From positions 124,001 through 188,000 of the forward strand of contig JANQOZ010000026.1 in assembly GCA_028285525.1 (NCBI GenBank): a stretch of DNA of 64,000 bases, written 5' to 3'. The notes beneath the pieces were generated by a model. That model worked only from the letters and a program-made list of their open reading frames with translations, was not told where the DNA came from and searched no databases. Position numbers and translations under genes: made by a program. Below are positions 56,364-64,000 of this stretch, in pieces (within the stretch, counting starts at the first letter, position 1; the number at the start of each line of letters is the position of its first letter). Origin of the DNA: Lysobacterales bacterium. Its GTDB lineage: Bacteria; Pseudomonadota; Gammaproteobacteria; Xanthomonadales; SZUA-38.

Positions 56364-57740
56364 ATGCGTCATCCGCTAGCTACGCTATTACTATTCCTGG
56401 TGTTTGCGGCACAGACACCGTTTGCTCTCGCGGATGAAGCAGAAGATTCAGACAAGGTTTACATCGCCCGTCAGCTCGACTGGGTCCTAGGCGATATCGA
56501 TGAGCAGCGTCTTGAGATGCTGCGGGCAAGGTCTGAAAGTCTGCGGTCGGACGAAGCGAAGCGGCTGGCCTATCTGGATGCCTTGGTCGAGGAAGGGGGC
56601 GCGGCACTGCTGCTGGATCAGCCTCGCTATGGGCTCGACCGACTGGAGACAGCGGAGCGGATCGCCAATCGCTTTCTTGAGCGAGACGATCTCAAGCGCC
56701 TGCGACTGCAGCTGCTCCTTTCCATGGCCTACGAACGGAACCGCGAGCTGAAGCTCGCCGCCGAATCGCTGTCCCGCGCCCAGCAGGTGGTCGCGCTGCG
56801 TGAAGGCGCTGGAAGCCCGTCCCAGCTCAAACTCATCTACCGCCGGGCAAGGCTTTTGACAGCAAACGGCTCGCTCTGGCTCGCCGGCAAGCAGTATCGG
56901 TCAGCTTTACGACTGACGCGCAAAACCTACGGCGACGCCAGCCCGGAAACTGTGGAAGCAACGATGCGGCTAGGCACTTTTCTGCGCGTCAACGGTGAAT
57001 ACAAGAAATCACTGACGGTCTTTCGTAAGGGAATCAAACGGCTGCGCGATGACGATAAACAGTATCACCCGCTGGCAGTAACTCTCCTGATGGCGCGGGC
57101 AGAGACCGCCTTGACCGGCCCGCTGGCCGAGCACGCGCTCGATCAGATGGCGCTGGCAAATCAGATCATGGACCAGGACCCGGCGTCTTTTTCCGCTGAG
57201 GAACGGATCGAGGCAGCCTATCGGTACGGTGAAGTGCTCATGCTGCAGCACCTGGAGGGGCGGGCCATGGAGCAGTTCAGGACCGCCTGGACGCTGGCGG
57301 AAGCGGACGGCAACTCGCAGTGGCTGGAGCGTCTCGCCAAGCCAGAGCTTGTCAGCAACCCGCTGTTTCGCGCGGGTAGCCCGGGCGAAGCCGGCTTTGC
57401 GCTCAGCTATAACCTCACGGCCGACGGCCGACCGAAACAGGTTGAGGTGACCGCCGCGTCAGACGACCGCATTGCCGTCACCGAGTTCGCGAAAGACATG
57501 CTGCGCAGCGCGAGAGTTCGCCCGCCCGTGATCGCGGGAGAGGGACGTGCCGTTGAGGATCAGCAGCTCATCATGGTCTTTCAGCCTTATGACGGGCGAA
57601 ACCATCACCAGCCGTTGTTCCGGCTTCAGCGCAACCGGCCCCGCGTGACTTTGCGCGACAACTTCCGCAATCGACCGGCTTACCGCCCGGACTATCGGCC
57701 GCCAGCGCCGGGACCCGACGGCCGTAAAGTGAGCGTTTAA
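56364..57740 (+). CDS. Secreted TPR protein with TonB-C-like C-terminal domain
   Basis: The 458-residue protein has a signal peptide (RHPLATLLLFLVFAAQTPFA). Residues ~30-320 are helical TPR-like repeats (ALLLDQPRYGLDRLETAERI, WLAGKQYRSALRLTRKTYGD, SLTVFRKGIKRLRDD). From ~340 a beta domain (AGFALSYNLTADGRPKQVEV, then VTEFAKDMLRSARVRPPVI, RAVEDQQLIMVFQPY) has the strand-turn-helix-strand order of TonB C-terminal domains, which bind energised outer-membrane receptors. The C-terminal ~50 residues are basic and Pro/Arg-rich (RNRPRVTLRDNFRNRPAYRP). A short exact repeat of part of this gene is found at 59188-59207 (see the fragment entry). The TonB-C link is inferred from secondary-structure pattern and is moderate. 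Confidence 0.65.
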   Translation: MRHPLATLLLFLVFAAQTPFALADEAEDSDKVYIARQLDWVLGDIDEQRLEMLRARSESLRSDEAKRLAYLDALVEEGGAALLLDQPRYGLDRLETAERIANRFLERDDLKRLRLQLLLSMAYERNRELKLAAESLSRAQQVVALREGAGSPSQLKLIYRRARLLTANGSLWLAGKQYRSALRLTRKTYGDASPETVEATMRLGTFLRVNGEYKKSLTVFRKGIKRLRDDDKQYHPLAVTLLMARAETALTGPLAEHALDQMALANQIMDQDPASFSAEERIEAAYRYGEVLMLQHLEGRAMEQFRTAWTLAEADGNSQWLERLAKPELVSNPLFRAGSPGEAGFALSYNLTADGRPKQVEVTAASDDRIAVTEFAKDMLRSARVRPPVIAGEGRAVEDQQLIMVFQPYDGRNHHQPLFRLQRNRPRVTLRDNFRNRPAYRPDYRPPAPGPDGRKVSV

Positions 57741-57957
57741 ACCTGGCCGCCAATCCCCGGAAAGAGCCTGGGAAAAACCTGGGGACAAACTCCAGCGGAC
57801 AGGACCAAGCGCCAAGCGTGGGCTCAGCGCCAGATAAGGGTTGATCTCCAGTAACGCGTTGATTACGCTCCGATGGAAGCAATATTTCCCGATTCCATCA
57901 CCTCAGGAAGCTGACGATGACCCGCAACTCAGGCGCCGTCCATGAGTGCTCAGGCCC

Positions 57958-59115
57958 ATGAGCACCTATGTCACCTTTAATGTCGTCAGCACCGGCGAGA
58001 TCGCCGAAGGCTTCAGCGAAGCTGCAGTCCAGGACACTCTTCGAACCCGTCTGCGCCTTGGCGCAGAGCAAGCGGAGGCCTTTTTCAGCAAACGGCGGAT
58101 ACTGAAAAAAGGCCTGATGAAAGTTGACGCCGAGAAATTCTCCGGCCAGCTTGCCAAACTCGGCATTGTCTGCGAGATCGTTAAGGTCGAGCCACGCATC
58201 AATCAACCGACGGTGGGGCTTGAACTGGTTCCCCAGGATCCAGACCCGGACGTCGCGCCCGAAGCGGCGGCCAAGTCCGAACCGAACCCCGGCAAAATGA
58301 TGGTCTGTCCACGCTGCGGGCACGAACAAGCTGTCGCTGAGCAGTGCGAAAATTGCGGCGTATGGTTTCACAAACTTGAGCCCGAGCAACCTGTCGATGG
58401 AGATGCCGACCGGGCAAACCCTTTAAGGTCGGATGCTCAATCAGCGAACGACGCGGAAGCGAGCGCCGAAGATTCCCTCAACCCCATAGCAATTGCTGCG
58501 GCGGCCGGCGCGGGTTTGGTAGGCGCACTGGCCTGGAAGTGGATAGCGGTAACGTTCGGCTACGAACTGGGAGTTGTCGCGTGGGGGATCGGCGGGGCCG
58601 TCGGATTCGCTGCCGCCAGCGCCGGTTCGCGGGGCGTCAAGGCAGGGATCATCTGCGGAATGCTCGCTTTTGCCGCTATCGGGATGGGCAAATACTGGGC
58701 CGCCAAAGCCGTCATCGACGACCTGAAAGAAGTTGTCGGAACAACGATTCTGAGCGAAGACGGGCTCGGCGCGATCTACGACGAGTACGCCGAAGACGCA
58801 CGAATCTTCCGCGCCGGATCGGGCAGCGACGAATTTGTCCGGCAGTTCATGGTGGACCGGGGTTATACCGAAGCGGCTCGTGCCTCGGCGATCTCAGACG
58901 CTGAACTCCGGGACTTTCGAGAGTACACGGAGCCTGGCCTGCGCGACTTTACGGAAGAGCAGCCCGATACAGACGCCTGGGCGACGGAGGCAATCGCCGA
59001 GTTTGAAGGGATCTCGGCAACCGAGGTGATGATGGAGGGGTTCGGCGTGCTGGACGTTTTGTTTCTGCTGCTGGGCGTTGGGACCGCCTTCCGCCTCGGC
59101 AGCCAAATGGAGTAG
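57958..59115 (+). CDS. Membrane protein with zinc-ribbon (CxxC...CxxC) motif
   Basis: Start at ATG 57958 (STYVTFNVVSTGEIAEGFSE); a GTG at 57946 adds four residues. The ~385-residue product has a soluble N-terminal domain (~1-85), a zinc ribbon (MMVCPRCGHEQAVAEQCENC, i.e. CPRC and CENC with 10 residues between), an acidic linker, and two or three hydrophobic helices at ~180-250 (LNPIAIAAAAGAGLVGALAW, GAVGFAAASAGSRGVKAGII), then a soluble helical C-terminal domain and a last hydrophobic segment (VLFLLLGVGTAF). The ribbon suggests a regulatory or assembly role for a cytoplasmic domain. No family is recognised. Genes on both sides are unrelated. Confidence 0.78.
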   Translation: MSTYVTFNVVSTGEIAEGFSEAAVQDTLRTRLRLGAEQAEAFFSKRRILKKGLMKVDAEKFSGQLAKLGIVCEIVKVEPRINQPTVGLELVPQDPDPDVAPEAAAKSEPNPGKMMVCPRCGHEQAVAEQCENCGVWFHKLEPEQPVDGDADRANPLRSDAQSANDAEASAEDSLNPIAIAAAAGAGLVGALAWKWIAVTFGYELGVVAWGIGGAVGFAAASAGSRGVKAGIICGMLAFAAIGMGKYWAAKAVIDDLKEVVGTTILSEDGLGAIYDEYAEDARIFRAGSGSDEFVRQFMVDRGYTEAARASAISDAELRDFREYTEPGLRDFTEEQPDTDAWATEAIAEFEGISATEVMMEGFGVLDVLFLLLGVGTAFRLGSQME

Positions 59116-59140
59116 GAAATCCCAGGGACCAGGGGCCAAA

Positions 59141-59207
59141 GCAGAGTTTCAGCGCGCCCTGGCCAGCAACGGCCTCTCTTAGATAGAGCTGGCAAATCAG
59201 ATCATGG
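59141..59207 (+). pseudogene. Decayed fragment similar to the TPR gene at 56364-57740
   Basis: 59188-59207 is identical over 20 bases to 57152-57171 (inside the TPR gene). The preceding 47 bases align to 57099-57151 with one six-base gap and about two thirds of positions equal. Translated it gives LASNGLS, stop, IELANQIMGD against LAEHALDQMALANQIMDQD in the intact gene. A stop codon interrupts it, so it is a dead remnant of a paralogue or of a partial duplication. Confidence 0.55.
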
Positions 59208-59963
59208 GTGATACTCATGACGACGCATCATCCGGCGCTGCTCCCACCATATCGCCGCTACCATGCCGAGGATCCCCCGGCCGGCACGAAGGGAACCGAG
59301 CAGTGTGCCGCTGATTTTTGATCGTCCGATTCGCTTCAGGCTGGAAACCGGCACCTCCACCATCGATAAACCGTGCTGAATGGCGCGGAGCTGCATCTCG
59401 CAGGTCCAGCCGAATGCACGGTCCTGCATAGCCAGACGATCCAAAGCGCCAACGCGAATAGTCCGAAACGGACCGAGGTCGTTAACGTCGCAGCGCCATA
59501 GAAGACGAATCAGCGCTGACGAAAGCCAATTACCAAACTCCTGCTGCGGGCTGAGAGCGCCCGGTTCACGGGCCCCGGCGACCCGGTTCCCGATCACCAG
59601 GTCCGCGCCGTCGGCGAGCGGAGCCAGCAGCGCCGGGACTTCACTGACATCGACCGAATGATCCGCGTCGACAAACAGCACAACGTCGTTCTCTTTGGCA
59701 CCGCCGCTCCGCACTCGACGTAGCGCGCGAAGGCAGGCGGCTCCGTAACCCCGCCGGCTTTCGCTAACCACCGTCGCCCCAGCATCTTGTGCTACCGCCG
59801 CGGTAGCGTCGCGGGAGTTGTTGTCACAGACAATGATGTGATCCACAAGCGCCTTTCCCGCGGCATCTGTCAGCGCCCAAAGCTCGGTCACCACCAAACC
59901 AACGCTGGGCGCTTCATCCAGCGCGGGAATCACGACCCATACCCGCGCGCCGTTAAACATCAC
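59202..59963 (-). CDS. Family 2 glycosyltransferase
   Basis: The 253-residue protein (GTG at 59963, ATG at 59960 is an equal start) is a GT-A fold enzyme. VWVVIPALDEAPSVGLVVTE begins the fold, followed by DHIIVCDNNSRDATAAVAQD, the DxD-type acidic motif in VVLFVDADHSVDVSE and a C-terminal ~70-residue helical end typical of dolichol-phosphate-mannose-synthase-like GT2 enzymes (MVEVPVSSLKRIGRSKISGT). It transfers a sugar from a nucleotide donor, probably to a lipid carrier, at the cytoplasmic face. It is divergent from the membrane glycosyltransferase at 60060 with 96 bases between, so both may act in one glycan step. Confidence 0.92.
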   Translation of the reverse strand: MMFNGARVWVVIPALDEAPSVGLVVTELWALTDAAGKALVDHIIVCDNNSRDATAAVAQDAGATVVSESRRGYGAACLRALRRVRSGGAKENDVVLFVDADHSVDVSEVPALLAPLADGADLVIGNRVAGAREPGALSPQQEFGNWLSSALIRLLWRCDVNDLGPFRTIRVGALDRLAMQDRAFGWTCEMQLRAIQHGLSMVEVPVSSLKRIGRSKISGTLLGSLRAGRGILGMVAAIWWEQRRMMRRHEYHP

Positions 59964-60059
59964 ACTGACCAGTTCGGCTGCGCGCCGTTGCTTCTGTTCG
60001 AAAGCGGTGCGGGGTTTTTCTGGTCATTAATGCAAGCCTCGCTTGAGCGTTAGCCGGTA

Positions 60060-61382
60060 TTGATCAAGAGACCTGAACTAGCTGTCTTCCATTTCAGCGG
60101 CCTCGCCGCTGTGCTGGTCTGCGCTTCTCTGGCTTACCACTCCCGGCAGGCCTTGCCGCCAGCTATCACGGTATTCCTGGGTTTGTGCGCAGCTGGATTT
60201 TGCCTTTCGATACTTGGCGCAGGTGCCGTGTGGCGCGCTAACGGCGCAATCGGGATCAAACCGATACTGGTTTGGTGTGTCGCTCTGCGCCTGGTAGCGA
60301 TATGGGGCGCGCCGATTTATGAAGACGACTATTTCCGATACCTGTGGGACGGCCGGCAAACGGTGGAAAGCGACACGCCCTACGCGAGCGTGCCTTCGGA
60401 TGCCTTTCTGGACGAGAACAACGAACGCTGGTCGGACATCCTGGATGAGATCAACAACCCCGACATCGGCACAGTCTACGGTCCGGTCAATCAGTACGTC
60501 TTTGCGCTCGCGTACCTGATTGCGCCCGGTAGCGTGTTTGTGCTCCAGGTTATGATGGCCGCAGCGGACTTGCTGCTGCTGTTACTCCTTTCCCTGCTGC
60601 TCAGAGACCTGGGCCGCTCCACCCTGGCGCCTGTAGTGCTCTATGGGTTCAGTCCGCTGATCTTGAAAGAGTTTTCGATGACCGCTCACCCGGATGTGCT
60701 GATGCTGACCGCGCTTGTGGCCAGCCTGCTTACCTGGCGCCGCGGTCTCTTTCCGGCGACGGCAGTGCTTCTGGGCATAGCCGTCGCAGCAAAAGTGTTT
60801 GCGTTTGCTGCCGCGCCTCTGCTGCTGCGCTGGCGCTGGCGAAGCTGGCTGGTTTTGGCGGCCGCGGTGTTAGCGTTGCATCTGCCTCTAAGCGGCCGTT
60901 TTGGAGGCAATGCGGGACTTGCAGCCATGGCCGGAGAGTGGCTGTTCAACGCGCCGCTCTACTATCTGCTCCTGGATATCCTCGATCTCCAGACGTTGAA
61001 ACTTGCGCTGTTTTTGATCTTTGCCGGAATCTGCGCCGGCTACTTCTTTTTCAGCCGCTATCACTACACAGCACCACCCACGCCACCCAGAGGCGACTGG
61101 CTGTATCTAGCGATGCTGTTGGCTGTGCCAGTGCTGAATCCCTGGTACTACCCGCTGGTGCTGGTGTTTGCGGTGATCTATCCGACAGTCTGGGCCTGGC
61201 TGGGCTCCTTCACGATTCTGCTGGCCTACGTTACCGGACTGCAGCTGCTGCAGCCCGGCTTACAGCCTTACGAGCAGCCGAGCTGGGTGCTTTGGGTAGA
61301 GTTTGTGCCGATGCTTATCGCCCTGCTGGGTTCAGCCATCCTGCCTTTTTTGCGCGCGAAAGTTACACGAGCATCAGCTTGA
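60060..61382 (+). CDS. Polytopic GT-C type glycosyltransferase (TTG start)
   Basis: The 440-residue protein begins at TTG and has about ten hydrophobic helices. The first luminal loop contains the acidic motif of GT-C enzymes (APIYEDDYFRYLWDGRQTVE), followed by NNPDIGTVYGPVNQYVFALA, a loop common in lipid-linked mannosyl- or glucosyltransferases. GT-C enzymes use lipid-phosphate-sugar donors and face the periplasm. With the divergent GT2, which resembles the lipid-phosphate-sugar synthases, a donor-synthase/transferase pair is plausible. Its stop overlaps the end of the convergent 61363 gene by 20 bases. Confidence 0.88.
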   Translation: MIKRPELAVFHFSGLAAVLVCASLAYHSRQALPPAITVFLGLCAAGFCLSILGAGAVWRANGAIGIKPILVWCVALRLVAIWGAPIYEDDYFRYLWDGRQTVESDTPYASVPSDAFLDENNERWSDILDEINNPDIGTVYGPVNQYVFALAYLIAPGSVFVLQVMMAAADLLLLLLLSLLLRDLGRSTLAPVVLYGFSPLILKEFSMTAHPDVLMLTALVASLLTWRRGLFPATAVLLGIAVAAKVFAFAAAPLLLRWRWRSWLVLAAAVLALHLPLSGRFGGNAGLAAMAGEWLFNAPLYYLLLDILDLQTLKLALFLIFAGICAGYFFFSRYHYTAPPTPPRGDWLYLAMLLAVPVLNPWYYPLVLVFAVIYPTVWAWLGSFTILLAYVTGLQLLQPGLQPYEQPSWVLWVEFVPMLIALLGSAILPFLRAKVTRASA

Positions 61383-61770
61383 AACGTTTGTTGAGGTAGT
61401 ACAAAACCGCAACCAGATCGTCGCGAGTCAGGAGGCCAGCAATCTGCTGCTCCGGCATTTCACAGTTGTAGAGGCTCGCCGCAAAATCGTTGACGCCAGC
61501 GTCCCGAAACTGCGTCGCAGTTTTGCGTTTCAGCTTCGCCAGCTCACCGGACTCAGGGTTTACGACACAAAACCTGAGTTTGCCGTAATCCCGAACTCTT
61601 CCTTTAAAAACGGCTTTGCCCTGGTCGTAAAGCGGATCAACCTGCCGCTGCCGAGCCTGTAGCTGCTGGTCCTGTAACTGATGTGGGCGAGCGACGCTGC
61701 CGGACGCTTCCGCGGGAGCGTCCGCTAAAAACAGGCTTCCAATCAACATGATGCCGATCGCTTCTTTCAT
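61363..61770 (-). CDS. Small secreted protein of unknown function
   Basis: Start at ATG 61770, supported by GGAGG nine bases upstream, gives a 135-residue product with a signal peptide (KEAIGIMLIGSLFLADAPAE). The mature part has LYDQGKAVFKGRVRDYGKLR, two Cys (FCVV and LYNCEMPE) and a C-terminal helix LTRDDLVAVLYYLNKRFKLM. The order of GKAVFKG and the last helix recalls the ends of small c-type cytochromes, but there is no CxxCH haem motif, so this is only a structural hint. The gene ends inside the GT-C gene end, tail to tail. Confidence 0.75.
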   Translation of the reverse strand: MKEAIGIMLIGSLFLADAPAEASGSVARPHQLQDQQLQARQRQVDPLYDQGKAVFKGRVRDYGKLRFCVVNPESGELAKLKRKTATQFRDAGVNDFAASLYNCEMPEQQIAGLLTRDDLVAVLYYLNKRFKLMLV

Positions 61771-61941
61771 CGGTTTAGTCCTCCGTTTGGGACAGACGAG
61801 ACGTCCGTTCAAAAAGCAGACCGTGAGAAGCAGAGATTAATCGCAAAAGTCGGAGAAAAACTTTGGTGTCAACAGAAACCGCAGGGGCGGCGTACCGCTC
61901 TACTGGTTGTGAGGCTTACCCTGGCACTTTACCCTGACCTT

Positions 61942-63228
61942 ATGGGTGACATGACAGATGTCTTCATTTCCTACGCTGCAGAAGATCGTGACGTCGCAAA
62001 AGCGCTCGTCGCCGCCCTGAAACGCGCAGACTTATCGGTTTGGTGGGATCAGCAGCTCGATGCGGGCGCCGAGTTTTCGGCGGAAATAGAAAGTCGACTG
62101 GCTGCGGCGAAAGCGGTTGTGGTCATCTGGACCAAGGTTTCGGTCACCTCGCTCTGGGTAAAGGACGAGGCTGACATTGCGCTGCGCAACGAGTCTCTGG
62201 TGCCAGTGCAGTTCGACGACAGCGACCCGCCTATCGGCTTTAGACAGGTTCAGACGCTAGACCTTTCGCATTGGGATAGAAATCCTGCTCACCCGCTGGC
62301 TCGCGTGCTGCTTGACGCAATCCGATCAAAGATCGGTCACGCGCCTTCGAAACCGGACGAAGTCGGCGCACCACGGTTTAGATCGCAACGCATAAAGTAC
62401 TGTCGTTCGGCTGACAGGACGCGAATCGCCTACGCATTGATGGGAGAAGGCCCCCCGGTGGTTAAAGCCGGCAACATCATGACGCATATCGAACTCGACG
62501 CACAGTTGTTTGCTTGGCGTCACCTATTTACTGCGCTGGCGCAAACGCAACAGCTGGTTCGTTATGACCTGCGAGGCATGGGACTCTCCGAATGGGACCC
62601 GGTGAGCGTGACCTTCGATGACTACCTGGCCGACTTAGAAGCGGTCGTGGATGCGGCAGGACTTGAGCGCTTCGCGTTGCTGGGTTTTTCTCAAGGATGC
62701 GCGCTTTCATTAGCCTACGCCGCGAAACACCCAGAGCGAGTCAGCTGTCTGGCGCTAACCGCGGCCTATGCTCGTGGATGGCGTGTTCGACTATCGCCGC
62801 AGGAGCAAAAGCGGGAGCAGGCCTTTCTCGACATCATCAATACGAGTTGGGAAGACCGTTCGTTTATCGCGCAGCAGATGTTTACCAGCTCGTTCGCGCC
62901 TAACGCTACCCGTGAAGAGGCAACGATGTTCAACCAGCTTATGCAAAAGACAACCAACGCTGAGAACCTGGTTGCCAACCTAAACGCAATGGCTGAAGTC
63001 GACCTAACGAACGTATTGAAATCCATCGAGGCACCGGTTCGACTGTTTCATGTCGTCGATGACACCTTGAACTCCTCAATCGATGAAGCCCGACTAATTG
63101 CCAGTGAGATGCCGGATGCGGAGCTCATTCCGATTGAGGGGGCTGCCCATCTCGTCCTGGAAGATGACCCGGCGTGGCCGCAGTATCGGGATGAGTTAAC
63201 TGACTTTCTGGAAACGCACAATCAGTAG
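61942..63228 (+). CDS. TIR domain-alpha/beta-hydrolase fusion protein
   Basis: Start taken at ATG 61942 (MGDMTDVFISYAAEDRDVAK); GTG 61909 and ATG 61951 are alternatives. The ~428-residue protein has an N-terminal TIR domain (~4-135): DVFISYAAEDRDVAKALVAA, VWWDQQLDAGAEFSAEIESR, and SLWVKDEADIALRN with the W-x-x-x-E pattern whose Glu (Glu76) is the NAD-cleaving residue in active TIRs. A linker precedes an alpha/beta hydrolase (~150-428): GAGNIMTH-like start, RYDLRGMGLSEWDP, nucleophile Ser250 in LLGFSQGCALS, Asp373/374 in FHVVDDTLNSS and His403 in EGAAHLVLED. No signal peptide is seen, so it is cytoplasmic. Hydrolases of this type are often fused to sensory or regulatory domains. It stands alone; its role in signalling or defence is not shown. 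Confidence 0.85.
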   Translation: MGDMTDVFISYAAEDRDVAKALVAALKRADLSVWWDQQLDAGAEFSAEIESRLAAAKAVVVIWTKVSVTSLWVKDEADIALRNESLVPVQFDDSDPPIGFRQVQTLDLSHWDRNPAHPLARVLLDAIRSKIGHAPSKPDEVGAPRFRSQRIKYCRSADRTRIAYALMGEGPPVVKAGNIMTHIELDAQLFAWRHLFTALAQTQQLVRYDLRGMGLSEWDPVSVTFDDYLADLEAVVDAAGLERFALLGFSQGCALSLAYAAKHPERVSCLALTAAYARGWRVRLSPQEQKREQAFLDIINTSWEDRSFIAQQMFTSSFAPNATREEATMFNQLMQKTTNAENLVANLNAMAEVDLTNVLKSIEAPVRLFHVVDDTLNSSIDEARLIASEMPDAELIPIEGAAHLVLEDDPAWPQYRDELTDFLETHNQ

Positions 63229-63347
63229 CGCTCTAGAAACGCTGCCCAGAGCCTGCGGCACAGCATAGTCCGTTGAGTCGGCTGTGAGGGGCGCCTTGCA
63301 TCGGATCCTCAATCACCTACCCTTAAGTCGGAGCAAAAGGAAACCTA

Positions 63348-64000
63348 ATGAAGCATATTGCATTGCTGCTGGTCGTTTGTGCCATCGCATTGCTTCCTCC
63401 ATCGGCCGGCGCCCAGTCCCTGGAATACCGATTCGAACGGTTATGGCCAGGGCTGCAACAGCCCTGGTACTTCACCGAGCCGGGGCGACTGGCGGTGGGC
63501 GAGGACGGATTCATTTACGTGCTGGACTATCGCCGACGCGAGGTATTCAAACTGGCGGGCGACGGGCGGGTGGTGAAGAACTGGACGGTATTCCCAATCG
63601 GGTCCCCCAACGGTGCCATGGGCGGAAAAATCACCACCGCGGTGCACGTTGACAACGGATTCCTGTACCTCTCTGATATCGACGGTCTGATAACCAAATA
63701 CACCACGGATGGTGAATTTGTCACCACCTGGGGCACCGAAGGCAGCGATGGCACCGGCCCCGGCGAGTTTCAGTACACAGGGTTCCTGTCCGGCGGCGCT
63801 CAGGGTATCGCTACGGACGCCGCCGGCGACGTCTATATTGTCGATCCCGCCAATCATCGAATCCAGAAATTCTCCAGCGACGGCACCTACCTGACGGAAT
63901 GGGGGAGCGAGGGCACGGGAGCCGGGCAGTTTGAATTGCCGAGTGATATCGCCTTTGACAGTGAGGGCTACGCCTACGTAGCCGAAGTGTCAGAGCTCCG
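63348..64000 (+). CDS. Partial NHL-repeat secreted protein, paralogue of the caspase-like protein
   Basis: ATG 63348 follows AAAAGGA. The frame is open to the window end (217 codons). A signal peptide (KHIALLLVVCAIALLPPSAG, cleaved near AQS) is followed by YRFERLWPGLQQPWYF, nearly identical to LRFERLVPALQQPWYF at the start of the mature 43768 protein, including 21 identical bases (GCTGCAACAGCCCTGGTACTT). NHL repeats follow (GIATDAAGDVYIVDPANHRI, QKFSSDGTYLTEWGSEGTGA). The rest, possibly with a caspase-like domain, lies outside the window. Confidence 0.9.
   Translation, partial: MKHIALLLVVCAIALLPPSAGAQSLEYRFERLWPGLQQPWYFTEPGRLAVGEDGFIYVLDYRRREVFKLAGDGRVVKNWTVFPIGSPNGAMGGKITTAVHVDNGFLYLSDIDGLITKYTTDGEFVTTWGTEGSDGTGPGEFQYTGFLSGGAQGIATDAAGDVYIVDPANHRIQKFSSDGTYLTEWGSEGTGAGQFELPSDIAFDSEGYAYVAEVSEL

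Noticed and set aside
1..64000. CRISPR arrays, prophage, integrase, IS elements and tRNA/rRNA genes
   Set aside because: No regular short repeats, transposase, integrase or phage structural motifs were found, and no tRNA-like cloverleaf or rRNA signature was recognised by eye.

Overview
The window looks like chromosomal DNA of a free-living, GC-rich, Gram-negative bacterium, most likely a gammaproteobacterium and possibly of the Lysobacterales/Wenzhouxiangellaceae type. The reasons are two TonB-dependent receptors, many Sec-secreted proteins and lipoproteins, a secreted W-F-TYD module that occurs twice in each of two unrelated hydrolases, and several secreted proteins ending in the short tag [IV]F-x-[DN]GFE. 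The taxonomic placement is inferred from recall, not from a search. I see no rRNA, tRNA, CRISPR array, insertion sequence or prophage gene.

Layout. 1-9.5 kb: a partial secreted beta-helix protein, an AIM24-family protein, then a co-directional run of a second beta-helix/DUF11 protein, a NarL-type response regulator, its histidine kinase and a secreted serine hydrolase. 9.5-12.2 kb: an SGNH-like protein overlapping an MBOAT acyltransferase. 12.4-13.8 kb: a sulfatase. 13.8-28.2 kb: a catabolic island. A seven-gene minus-strand operon runs in transcription order manD, FAD oxidoreductase, nitrilase-fold amidase, small membrane protein, TPP enzyme, HisC-like aminotransferase, aldehyde dehydrogenase. 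Divergent from it are a FadR-type regulator, a TonB receptor, a strong terminator, a DUF819 membrane protein and an SDR. A shared 16-bp element lies upstream of manD and of the receptor, and a related palindrome lies upstream of the regulator. This makes the island look like one regulon for an imported compound that contains nitrogen or an acid sugar.

28.2-43.6 kb: an AraC regulator divergent from a phytanoyl-CoA dioxygenase homologue; a siderophore-type TonB receptor with a Fur-like box followed by an AraC regulator and a zinc-peptidase lipoprotein; a serine hydrolase; an S41 peptidase; an EamA exporter with a divergent LysR regulator; a secreted M20 amidohydrolase; a small secreted protein; and a CpcT/CpeT-like protein. 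43.7-57.7 kb: mainly envelope and secreted proteins. These include a 1.27-kilo-residue NHL/caspase-like protein whose protease domain is duplicated with the second copy inactivated, a BNR/Calx-beta protein, an exported Hcp-fold protein next to a four-Ig-repeat protein, and a TPR/TonB-C-like protein. A DUF418 membrane protein and a PEP-mutase/isocitrate-lyase family enzyme sit among them. 57.9-64 kb: a zinc-ribbon membrane protein, a decayed TPR fragment, two glycosyltransferases, a small secreted protein, a TIR-alpha/beta-hydrolase fusion and the start of a second NHL protein paralogous to the caspase-like one.

The best candidates for undescribed biology are the manD-centred regulon, the TIR-hydrolase fusion, and the family of secreted caspase-like/NHL proteins carrying a GFE-type C-terminus.
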